Below are positions 8,025 through 17,227 of a stretch of DNA of 21,910 nt, piece by piece (positions within the stretch are counted from its first letter, which is position 1; the number at the start of each line of letters is the position of its first letter). The position numbers and the translations under genes are program-made. The notes below the pieces were generated by a model. It did no database searches and was not told the DNA's origin. It saw nothing but the letters and a program-made list of their open reading frames with translations. Origin of the DNA: Cylindrotheca closterium (Eukaryota > Bacillariophyta > Bacillariophyceae > Bacillariales > Bacillariaceae); assembly GCA_933822405.4 (NCBI GenBank), contig CAKOGP040001738.1, forward strand, positions 1 through 21,910, read 5' to 3'.

Positions 8025-8642
8025 AGAGCTCTTTTGGATATCCATCCAACGATTACTATTCTTGCCTCAAGAGTTCGAGAACCTACAGAGTCTGATTGGA
8101 AGAAGTGTGTTCGCATGATGCGATATTTGTTTTGTACATCGTTGTATCACCTGACACTTTCCGCAGAATCACTACAAGTCATGAAATGGATGATCGACGC
8201 ATCATTTGCGGTGCATCCAGATTTCAAGAGCCATACTGGCGGCACTCTGTCCTTTGGAGGAGGTGCAGCTCAAGTGATGTCGAAGAAACAAAAACTAAAC
8301 AGCAGAAGCAGTACGGAAGCGGAACTGATTGCTGTTGACAATGTTGTCACGATGATACTATGGACAAAGTTGTTCATGGAGTGGCAAGGGTATCCGATCG
8401 AGAAGAATATCTTGTATCAGGATAACAAAAGCGCGATTCTACTGGAAGAGAATGGTCGCAAGAGCGCGGGCAAAAGAAGCCAAGCTATCAATATTCGTTA
8501 TTTCTTTATCACAGATCAAGTTGAGAAAGGAAATGTTAAGATCGAATACTGTCCAACTGACGATATGATTGCGGATTTCATGACTAAGCCATTGCAAGGT
8601 GAGAAGTTTTGCAAGTTCAGGGATCTGATTCATGGTCCATAG
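8025..8642 (+). pseudogene. copia RNase H (outer element)
   Basis: C-terminal part of the outer copia pol, in frame with the RT fragment ending at 894. Begins RALLDIHPTI (normally RARPDIHPTI), then the connection region and RNase H: Asp in YLIC-type position as WMIDASFAVH, KSHTGG, Glu in NSRSSTEAEL, Asp in LYQDNKSAILLE, then NIRYFF, KGNVKIEYCPTDDM and DFMTKPLQG just before TAG 8640-8642. Those last motifs are the usual C-terminus of copia pol. The domain is uninterrupted, but RT is separated from it by 7.1 kb. Codon 8034 (TTG) is not a start. Confidence 0.9.
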
Positions 8643-8795
8643 GAATAGGTCAGACAAGTATGTATATGTTCAAAATGAAAATACAAAACAAAAATAAACA
8701 GTGAATGAGAGCATGTCCCATTGCTGCCAATGGTGATTGTCACAGTGGCAGGAGTGTGTTGGGATATGAAAAAATATGAGTTTTTACGTTCCAAA
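8643..8795 (+). other. 3' flank of outer copia, possible 3' LTR start
   Basis: A-rich non-coding sequence. GGCAGGAG at 8747-8754 could be a polypurine tract and TGTTGGGATATG at 8757 a typical copia LTR start. Only ~39 bp of such an LTR would remain before the 664-bp repeat at 8796. No partner LTR is in the window, so this is tentative. Confidence 0.35.
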
Positions 8796-9459
8796 AAGAA
8801 ATTATTCAATTATGAAGTTTTTGACACGTACGATCGGATTTTGATTTTGATGTTGGGATTTGAGGAAAGTATGCTGGACGCAAGTCTGTCGGACAATCTA
8901 TATCCACACAAAAAGGGAACGACCCTATGTAAGTGTGATATCGATGTTGTGTACAATGCAGTAGGGAATAATACAAGATGTCTTAAAGTACTGCATCCAA
9001 CACAGAATTGTCGTAGAGGTCGAATCAAGTTCTGTGAACAAGGGATTTTCCAAGGGAAAATCGTTGAACTTACTTTTGTGATTGAATCATCAATTCAAGC
9101 CAAATATTAATCAAATAGGAACAATTTCACTCAAAGTATATCTAGACACAGGAGAACTATTGTTGTGAAAGTGTTGTACAGTCAATTATGAATTTAGATT
9201 GCAGAGAGTTTGTTCTGAGCGCTAAAGGCACTCACGATAGAGCACAATGTGCTATATTCTAACACAGAGTATATAATCCATTGCGATGTCCAAATCGCAA
9301 TGTAGTCCCGTTTCTGGTCACAAAGAAGCTGACTTGAATAGTTCTGCACCAGGTGCTCCCATCATATGATAGCCACTTTGTGCAACATTTGCTCGTTTCA
9401 CTTGTTTGTTTGTGAAACCCTCTTTGTTCTTCTCTACACTCTGTAGAGCACAGTACCCT
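8796..9459 (+). repeat. Direct repeat, copy A (664 bp)
   Basis: Nearly identical to 10927-11583. I count three substitutions and one 7-bp indel (TTGTTCT present here near 9424-9430). It contains a plus-strand frame of about 105 codons with no recognised domain (YDRILILMLGFE...) and, on the minus strand at 9267-9331, a short copia pre-integrase piece. A perfect hairpin (CTCTACA / TGTAGAG) lies at 9432-9448 near its right end. The ends are not TG...CA and I see no target duplication, so I do not call it an LTR. Confidence 0.8.
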
Positions 9460-9690
9460 TGCACATCATTATTATCAAGTCATGTGCATGGTCATAAAAC
9501 ATTGTTGTTACCATAGCAGGTTTGTCAACCAAAGTATATAATCCATTGCGATGTCCAAATTGCCATGTAGTCCCGTTTCTGGTCTCAAAGAAGCTCTTTG
9601 TGTCCATGAATACGTCAAATCCATCTTTTACCATATTTGACAAGCTGTTGACGTTGTCTCTAGCTCGTGTGTCAAGCTTACAAACAGAGT
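9434..9690 (-). pseudogene. Antisense copia pre-integrase remnant
   Basis: On the minus strand the frame reads NVNSLSNMVKDGFDVFMDTK, then a short spacer, NGTTWQFGHRNGLYTLVD. This follows the copia pre-integrase pattern (nlLSv..l...Gf.v.fd......v...dG....f....nGLY.l). Only about 70 residues remain, with no protease or integrase attached. A 65-bp part (9531-9595) also occurs in both 660-bp repeats (9267-9331 and about 11398-11462), more diverged here. The family call rests on the pattern only. Confidence 0.4.
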
Positions 9691-9780
9691 CAAATAGGTT
9701 ATCGATTCCTTCTTGATAAAGTCTTCTTCCCTACTAATTGTAGATGTATTATACCTATAATAATAGTATTAAAAATTGTA

Positions 9781-10550
9781 CTAGTAGTATGTAGCCCCAT
9801 ATTCTACAGTATTTTGACGACCTCCCTGGTCATGTCGCATTTGGCAGATGACAGCAACAGCTTCGAAGCAGCATTTGTGCTTTGTCAAAGGATCATGGCT
9901 AAAGACTTGATCAAGAACTTCCGATTTCTTCAGCTCTCCATTCACATTTTTGTGCCGGGCCCTTGCCTTACATTTTTGCTTACCTGCCTTCTGAGTTTGG
10001 TACATCTTGGGGTTCTTCAACCTTGACGCATTCATTGTCACACAAAGCGTTCATAAGACCATCTTCTTCAAATATTGTCTTGTCATTTTTGCCTGCCTTG
10101 AAAGGGCCGTTCACCCAAAGTATTACACTGGTTGCAATGCAAATACCGATTTTGTATTTGTAGCCTGGTCCATTTCACTTCTTGGAGAAGATTGCTTCAT
10201 CAAAGGGTCATGGTTCTTGGATGGCACAATCCACTCCGTCAACAGTTATGACACAAACTGTCTGGTGATCCCATTCTTCAAATCGCCGTATCCATTGAAT
10301 CTGTATTGCACAAACTGAGGTGAGCGCTTTTAAAACGGGGAATAGAATAGACGGCAAATAGACTTACAACATCAACTCTTTGTGCAGCGATTGCTGGAAT
10401 GAAGGTCCAAATCCATTTTTGGAATGTTCTTGGGTCCACAAAACCAACTAGCCGAACCATTACCGGTTCAGAACAGTAGTTCTTCAGAAAGCAAAGCGTC
10501 CATAAGAGGTGGTTTGGGTGAGCATCTTCATTACAGTTTCGGAGAAACAT
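9781..10550 (-). pseudogene. Degenerate DDE transposase, PIF/Harbinger or IS5-like
   Basis: Reading leftward on the minus strand: an N-terminal piece with HPNHLLWTLCFLKNY and FQKWIWTFIPAIA; then VDGVDCAIQEP (first catalytic Asp region); NGPGYKYKIGI and VNGPFKAGKNDK; and, in another frame, KARARHKNVNGEL with CFEAVAVICQMRH at the C-terminal end. These are signature stretches of Harbinger-type transposases common in algae and oomycetes, which cut and paste DNA elements in the nucleus. There are at least two in-frame TGA codons near 10200, one or more frameshifts near 10000, and the second Asp motif (D.GY) seems to be gone. The usual Glu in RH-E-NVN reads Lys here. I did not find matching terminal inverted repeats. 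Confidence 0.65.
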
Positions 10551-10598
10551 TGAGCTGGAGGGCTGGCGCGCTACGTCTTCATCTCAATGTTTCTCCGA
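10539..10598. repeat. 16-bp perfect inverted repeat with 28-bp spacer
   Basis: TCGGAGAAACATTGAG at 10539-10554 and its reverse complement at 10583-10598. It sits at the 5' edge of the degenerate transposase. It could be a fold-back formed by a local inverted duplication; no wider palindrome is visible. Confidence 0.75.
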
Positions 10599-10926
10599 CA
10601 ACAACTTCGACTATAAAGGGACTTTATCAGCACAACAACTTGTCACAAATCTTTGGTCCAACCCAGGAAAATTCAAACTTGTTTTAAAATTCTTCAGGCT
10701 TTAGTTGATACCTTAGCTTCAACAAACAGCATGACAATGATCTATATTTATCAGTGTATGCAATTTGATAGATTCTATTGTCGTAAACAACACAATGCCA
10801 TGAACTATTGCTCCAAACATCTGCTCGTTGCTCCAATTCTGCCCAAAATCAACAGTAAAAAAAGAAAATCTTCTAAACGAGCTCCGTGAACTTGCTGAAA
10901 CCCCAAGAGGGAAAAAAGAAGTCGAT
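10599..10926. other. Non-coding stretch between transposase remnant and repeat B
   Basis: No supported gene. A plus-strand frame starting at 10828 runs into repeat B and continues through it, but its first ~35 codons resemble nothing I know, and the fusion probably arose by chance. Confidence 0.5.
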
Positions 10927-11583
10927 AAGAAATTATTCAATTATGAAGTTTTTGACACGTACGATCGGATTTTGATTTTGATGTTGGGATTTGAGGCAAG
11001 TATGCTGGACGCAAGTCTGTCGGACAATCTATATCCACACAAAAAGGGAATGACCCTATGTAAGTGTGATATCGATGTTGTGTACAATGCAGTAGGGAAT
11101 AATACAAGATGTCTTAAAGTACTGCATCCAACACAGAATTGTCGTGGAGGTCGAATCAAGTTCTGTGAACAAGGGATTTTCCAAGGGAAAATCGTTGAAC
11201 TTACTTTTGTGATTGAATCATCAATTCAAGCCAAATATTAATCAAATAGGAACAATTTCACTCAAAGTATATCTAGACACAGGAGAACTATTGTTGTGAA
11301 AGTGTTGTACAGTCAATTATGAATTTAGATTGCAGAGAGTTTGTTCTGAGCGCTAAAGGCACTCACGATAGAGCACAATGTGCTATATTCTAACACAGAG
11401 TATATAATCCATTGCGATGTCCAAATCGCAATGTAGTCCCGTTTCTGGTCACAAAGAAGCTGACTTGAATAGTTCTGCACCAGGTGCTCCCATCATATGA
11501 TAGCCACTTTGTGCAACATTTGCTCGTTTCACTTGTTTGTTTGTGAAACCCTCTTCTCTACACTCTGTAGAGCACAGTACCCT
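10927..11583 (+). repeat. Direct repeat, copy B (657 bp)
   Basis: Second copy of 8796-9459, lacking the 7-bp TTGTTCT. The flanks of A and B differ on both sides (left ..CCAAA versus ..GTCGAT; right TGCACATC versus GGCTGACG). The copies are 2,131 bp apart, start to start. Confidence 0.8.
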
Positions 11584-12041
11584 GGCTGACGTCCACATAG
11601 TTTTTTAATTTCAATGAAGGTGTACCAGGTACAGTACTTTTCACCATTTCTCCATACATTTGTCTGTCAAATCAAACGTACACAGGCCAGACGGACATCC
11701 AACCAAACAGGTCCGACTCATACGAACGAAAGGCAAGCCATATCACGCTGGCATGTCACTTTGTGTCAATGTCAGATTTCCCTAGCGCAAAACCGTAGTG
11801 CTTGTGGAATCTACCGCAAATTTTGCGTTGCGGGCGACTGCAAGACGTTTGATAGAATCGACCAACTCAAAGCATCCTTGCTCAAAGGAGTGGTAAATTA
11901 AAAGGGGCAACCTTCCCTCCCTGAATATTAATTATTCAGATCATTCTTTTGTGCGTGTAGAAATCCTATGTTACATTTTGCGTGAATGGCAGTTATGTTT
12001 AAAGAACACACTATTTAGCGCGCTTTTGATTGCGTCTGAAG
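11584..12041. other. Non-coding stretch, no recognised gene
   Basis: A plus-strand frame of 95 codons (11614-11901) has no domain or compositional support. A short hairpin, CTGAAT / ATTCAG, lies at 11921-11939. Confidence 0.45.
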
Positions 12042-12146
12042 TATCCCACAGAAGATGCGTACATTACCTTAGTAAAAGGATTGTTACCACAACCTTAACG
12101 CGGTATTTAATGTTGTATTGTTAGTCGTGTGTGCTGTTACACGGCA
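12042..12146. repeat. 105-bp direct repeat, copy 1
   Basis: Starts TATCCCACAGAAGATG and ends GCTGTTACACGGCA. Copy 2 at 12395-12498 differs at a few sites (for example GCGTAC versus GTGTAC and one lost base near 12073). The 248 bp between the copies show no gene. No flanking duplication seen, so its origin is unknown. Confidence 0.8.
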
Positions 12147-12394
12147 TTCTACCCCTATGAAGGAGAGCTGCAAAGCAATGATGCTTCATGATAGGTTACA
12201 GTTTGCTGGCCAGGCGAGAGGTTGTGAGATCCATCGAATCGGAAAGGGGGTGTTGACCTTTTGACTATGCAGCCGTGGACCTGTTGTGTGACGAATAAGA
12301 CCAAGTCGTGCTGCACCTGTTGTCCTGTGGCTCTGGAATCGATGTCGCGGCCTACTCTACTTTCTTTTTCTCTGGGTCTCTGATCAGAATGACA
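12147..12394. other. Spacer between the 105-bp repeats
   Basis: No gene, repeat or RNA feature recognised. Confidence 0.4.
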
Positions 12395-12498
12395 TATCCC
12401 ACAGAAGATGTGTACATTACCTTAGTAAAAAATTGTTACCACGACCTTAACGCGGTATTTAATGTTGTATTGTTAGTTGTGTGTGCTGTTACACGGCA
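12395..12498. repeat. 105-bp direct repeat, copy 2 (104 bp)
   Basis: Matches 12042-12146 with about four substitutions and one deleted base. It is followed by unrelated sequence on the right (GCGGCC versus TTCTAC). Confidence 0.8.
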
Positions 12499-12771
12499 GC
12501 GGCCACTGTGTCGAAAACCACAATTCGGACATGAAAAAATCGTTTAGGTTTCCAGCAAGTTCAAAAGAATCGTTTGAGTCTAGGTCTCCACAGTCCCATG
12601 TAGACAACTTATATGCGCGACACTCGTGCATGAGGCATAATACAACAGTTGTACAAGTCCATCTTCTGATTTCAGTGCAGATTTGAGTGACTGCAGAAGC
12701 AACGTTGGTTCATCATTTTGGTAAAAACTACAGAAGAGCAGTGTAAGTTTTGTAATAGGACTATACTAAGT

Positions 12772-15700
12772 TTAAAAAGCAACTGAACTGAACCAATTCC
12801 TTCTGACTTTATCCTCGTTTCTTCTGAACAAATGTTGCTTCAGATATTGGCTGAAATGTTTTTTGAACAACTTTTCTCTTTCTTCACTGAGTGGTTCGTC
12901 TATGTGCTCCTTCTTCCATCTGCTGACTACATCATCGGCAATCAAATTTCTGAGCGTGCTGTAGTCGATAGAAATAGGTTTACCTTCATCGTAAGCAGCC
13001 TTGTCAGTTTCACTGAGAAGTTCTCAAGCAACAGCCTCAAGGACCATTTCGTTCATATTCTTGCCTTTCAGACACTTTGCGAAGACAATTCTTCCAGCCA
13101 CGTGCGGAGTTATATCTACCCCTTACTGTTTCTCTCGTGCCGATCTTCTGTGATTCATTCCAAATGCGTTTGTCACTTGGACAGCATATTCTTGATTTTG
13201 TCTTGTACTTACATGCGCGCTCTTGTCACAGAGATTTGCCATTGTGATCTTCAATTTGCGCTGATACTCTTCTTTGTCCACTGCTTTCTGTTCCTCAACG
13301 TATTTGTACAGCCTGAGACTATGTTTCAATACATTTTCCAGTCGCGCAGGACCGTGGCTCCAATCCTCATTGTACTCTCCACCATATCTGGACTCTTCCC
13401 CCTTGGCGGATGCAGCAGATTCTTCGGATGCTCGCTGTTCTGTCATTTCATCTTTGTATGAACATGACAGTAGATTGGGTTCTTTACACGTGATGTCAAG
13501 TGGACCTCAAGCAAGACCATTTACTGTCACATTCTGATCCTTCTTGCCCGTTCTCTTGCACAATCGTACCATCTTCACGCTCTGTTCGACGCCTTCCATT
13601 GTTGAAGGAAGCGCAGCATAGTGATTCAAATAAAAAAAACCTATCGTCATGTCCCAACTCAATCGTCAGATTCCAAAAATCTGCATGGCATGATATCTCA
13701 ACAATGCTATTGCGTAGTTGGCGAAATGTATGGTATTGACACAATCCGGTTTTGCACTTTTGATCAAGAAATCTGCAAACGCCTCAAGATCAATTGTTTT
13801 ATCAATGTGCATGGTAGACTTGAATGACTTCCTTTTTTGTCCTTCCATTAAATCTTCAACAGAGGGATCATTTCCTAAGCTCAATATTATCAGATATTTT
13901 GCAACAATTGTCGCTGTTGGTTGTTCACCGAAGCATCCAAGAAACAAGAGCTTGTTACAAAAGTGCTTGTTGTGCTTGTGAAGGGAGCCTTTATACACCT
14001 CAAGAAATTTTCTGGCACCATCAATCTGAGCTTCGATTTCCACCAAGCCTTCACACTCCCTCATCACTTGCCAGAAGGAAGGAAGCTTTGCACTTTTGGG
14101 GGTTTGATTGATATACAGTGTTCCTTTTTCAACCTCCTCTTCCAACTCCTGCAACTCGCTCACCTTCAAGAAGTATCGTACTGGGTGATGTGGAGCTAGG
14201 AAACCGCTTCGTCCAATGTTCTTGTCAGTGGTATGATTGAATTCCATGTGATGGTTGAAGTAGATCTTATCAAAATCAGCCAAGAGTGCCAAATCGCATT
14301 TGATCATGGGCTTGTTTGCCAAGGAAAGGAAGTTGCTTCTGCATTTATTCCTGTTCAAGTGGGTTCTCTCAACGTCGCAAACGGCCCTGACAAAGTGGAC
14401 AAGGACAGCAAAATGCTTGTGAATGTACCTTGCAGCCATTCCAATTGTCTTCCACCTTGTTGCAATCGGCTCCTGCATCAATCAAAGCAAATCCTTTGGC
14501 ACTGTTGCTTTGTCGGGAAATTTATCATGATGTGCAGCTTCTAGCAGATCTAAGTATTGGTCTTTGTCAGAAAAATCGTTTTGGAAGTCTGAAAGCGCAT
14601 GCAATAGTTGCATAACATTCCTTTTCTCAATTCCACCTTCACCAAAGATGCTTTCAGTAGCATTTCGAAGATTGGTCTGGTCATTGTGCGAGGTGCATGG
14701 GCAGTGAATGTATTCATTCTCGTTAGCCAAGCCCTTTCTCACAAGCTCTTCCTTCATTTTCCCGTTTGTGAAACCACCACCGCTATCGCTTCCTCCACCC
14801 TTGACAATGCCCTTCAGCTGGCTATGCTTATTGTCGCCGAAGACAAACTTTAAGAACGAATGATAGCAAGCATCTCCACATGATGCCGCATCCTCTCCAG
14901 AACCGTCAAAATCAAGATCCACGTCGTAAATTAGCCCCTGAAACCAAAGGTAGACTTTCTTCACCAGACTGCCGCCGCCTTTGTCTGCTCCAAGAAAAAG
15001 TGCAGTGGCCCCAAGCATCAGGGCACCTTGAAAGATGACATTGTGAGCTGCAAAGCGTCGTGTATATCTGGTGCATGTTGTTCGACTTGGCATCATTCTC
15101 AAGATTTGAATGTGGTTCATCATGGATTTTTGCGGACAGCCGAAGTCTATAAGCTTTAGGTTGTTTGCGAAAACAATGGCAGCTGTAAATGTGATCGTCT
15201 CAAAAGCAACATCGGGGACCTGAACACACAGACTTGCAACTGCTCCGAGAAAGAATTTCATTTGCTCATCCACGTGGCAGATCTTCCTCTTGCACGCCTT
15301 CTTGATCGGTTGATGATTGGCCTCTGTCTGCTCCAGGTGGTTCAACCGCTGCTTGGAAATGAATTTGTAGTTGTTCGGGCACTCTTCCAACTTCCCTCCA
15401 ACAAATGTTCTTCTCTTCCTCCTTATATAATTGCTCGTTTTGGGGGAGGATGGATCGACATAGCAGATGCCGCCCTCGGTGTTGATTTGATCGGTATCAT
15501 TAGAACAATAGTTTGCATCTTGTTCTGGTGCCGTTCTTCCTTGTTGCTTTGGAAAAGCATCGGAATCATAGTACTGCTTGAAGCTCTCATGGATCATGGA
15601 GAGAATGCCTGGTGGGTCGATTGCTGGTCGCTCCTTCTCTTCGCGAATTTGATTTCTCAGCAATGGTATCTTTTCTGTCGGTGGACCAATCAAAACAAAA

Positions 15701-16292
15701 GAGTGCTTGCAAGAAAAACCCTTGATGTTGGTGTTTATTTCAAAATCAAAGCCACCTTCCACGATACCTCGAATATGGCTTTCTTTGCTTTCATTTGACA
15801 GTTCTTGTTTGGTCCTACAAGTCCTGAAGCAACAAGAACGTCCAAGCACTCCTTTTGGCTCAACCCAAGCAACTCGTGGAAAATTCTAATATCTTCATAA
15901 GCCTTGCTCTCTTCAGTTTCACGGTAGAACAACTGAAACCAGCGAGGCTTCAATAAGGTATGTTTGAGAGCAATGAAGCTACCCGCCAGAACGTAAAATG
16001 GGCTCTGTGGCGATTCAAGCTTGGCCTGTTGTAGACAGGGGAGTTTGAAGAAAGAAATATCTAGAAAATTACTTTCGTGTCCAGATTCATCATTGCTTCT
16101 TTCTGTAGTGTTTTCATCATTGCGCTGCTCTTCACTTGGCTCATCATGCATAGACGATGCATCCTCAACATCAACATCATCATCATCATCATAATGGAGT
16201 TCATCGTTGCCTACTCCATGATCATCATCCTCACTTCCATCGCCGATTTCCATTTCATTCGCAACCTTCTTCCTTCTTTTTGATTGCCTCAT
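12772..16292 (-). pseudogene. Large decayed gene, RNase H-fold (hAT-like?) transposase candidate
   Basis: About 1,170 codons on the minus strand. From ATG 16292 (MRQSKRRKK; a longer start at 16427 is possible) the frame codes a basic head, an acidic tract from GAT repeats (DDDDDVDVEDA) and FRETEE-type helices. Between about 15850 and 15735 it changes frame (indel or unseen intron), then stays in one frame to TAA 12774-12772. That frame has five internal stops: TGA at 14484, 13668, 13509 and 13026, TAA at 13125 (first base of each on the minus strand). Each can come from CGA or CAA by one C-to-T change, and protein-like sequence continues after each. Key motifs: GADKGGG (Asp 14985), GGGSDSGGG (Asp 14787, 66 residues on), a CPCTSH motif about 30 residues later, then ATRWKTIG. 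D, D, CxxH and TRW in this order recall hAT transposases, but I do not recognise the family with certainty. No terminal inverted repeats found. Confidence 0.6.
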
Positions 16293-17227
16293 GCTGCTGC
16301 TGCGGGATGATGGATTGCGGGGTGAAAGAGGATGAGCTTTGCATCCGTCCCTTGTGGACCAGCGTCGGCATTGATTTGAAATTGCTCCCACGGTGTAACA
16401 ACATATTAAAGTTTGGTTTGGACCCACACCTTGTTTGAAATCGTTCCAGCGGGGTTTTGATGTGAGGAATGTGTTTTCAGTTTCAGATCATGTTTGCCTA
16501 TTAACAATTGGTTGCATTTCCGTTGGACAATAAGTAGTTTAAAATTGATAGGAAATTGATTGTTACAAAACGTCACATTGAGGCTATAAATAAAAATAAA
16601 TATTGAATAGTTTTGCAGAAAACTTGAGTTAACACTCCCTCCAGAACGACAAGGTACGCATATTTTTTCCAACATCTCATTGGACACCATGATCCTAAGT
16701 TCGACCTTTGGAACTAAATAGTGTTAGACCTTTCAAAATAGCTTTAGGACATCGACTCCGACAAACCACTACAACCTCACAGTATGTTGTGGCTCACATT
16801 AGTCCACTAGTCCAACTAGTCGAATCATATCAGTCAAATGAACATCGATTACTCTGATATGAGTACTTCTACAAACGCCCCCTTACTCAGCATGCCCACA
16901 GTAGTCTTGTCAAAAGCAATCTTGCCAAATGTCGAGTACATCTATTACCTATGCTACAAGCCGACAGTGATGTGGCAATGAGGTGGCGACAGTCTGATGA
17001 ATACGTCTTATCAAGACTGCAGTAGAAGTTGTGTGTCTCCAGTACACACCTTCTCTTCTGATGTCAGTATGGCTATCGCGTTCTGCCCAGGGAAGTAATT
17101 CTCCATTAAGCTCATAATATCTCTTTAGCAATCTTTCAATTGCTACTGTGCCTAAGTTAGTCCTCAGCCTTTTGTGGGACACGGCATTTTTGATCAAAAA
17201 GTCCGATTCAATTTCAAGCACAACATC
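16293..17227. other. Intergenic stretch upstream of the gypsy gag
   Basis: AT-rich, with no supported gene. The 5' LTR and leader of the gypsy element should lie here, but without the 3' LTR in the window I cannot define them. TGTTAGACC at 16722 is one possible LTR start, unconfirmed. A minus-strand frame of 119 codons (16949-17308) overlaps the gag start and is not supported. Confidence 0.4.

Larger units (their letters stand above)
1..8795 (+). mobile_element. Outer, oldest Ty1/copia retrotransposon, interrupted
   Basis: Remains of one copia element: integrase C-terminal fragment, reverse transcriptase, then RNase H after a 7.1-kb interruption. Removing the inner element and one copy of the CTAAG duplication joins base 894 to 8025 in the same frame, in the conserved copia stretch between RT and RNase H (VSK then R..DIHPTI). 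The left end lies outside the window. The right end is uncertain: after the RNase H stop at 8642 a TGTTGGG motif at 8757 could begin a 3' LTR, cut short where an unrelated repeat starts at 8796. Order of pol domains (IN, RT, RH) is typical of copia. It is dead: a large IN-to-RT deletion and a 13-bp frameshifting duplication. Confidence 0.85.

Noticed and set aside
8796..11583. LTR retrotransposon with 660-bp LTRs
   Set aside because: No TG...CA ends, no target duplication, no primer site or purine tract, and the interior holds a DNA-transposon remnant on the opposite strand.
11614..11901. Plus-strand ORF of 95 codons
   Set aside because: No recognisable domain, ordinary length for chance in this composition, and no neighbouring signal.
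12832..13461. Plus-strand ORF of 209 codons, rich in hydrophobic residues
   Set aside because: It is antisense to the C-terminal part of the minus-strand transposase-like gene, whose frame has far more protein-like composition; the hydrophobicity comes from the complement of charged codons.
16157..16200. Microsatellite of ATC/GAT units as a separate feature
   Set aside because: It encodes the acidic Asp tract of the minus-strand gene and needs no independent explanation.
12772..16292. Selenoprotein, or TGA read as a sense codon
   Set aside because: Several TGAs occur at scattered sites together with TAA and TAG, in other decayed elements too, and I see no supporting RNA structure. Nonsense mutation is simpler.
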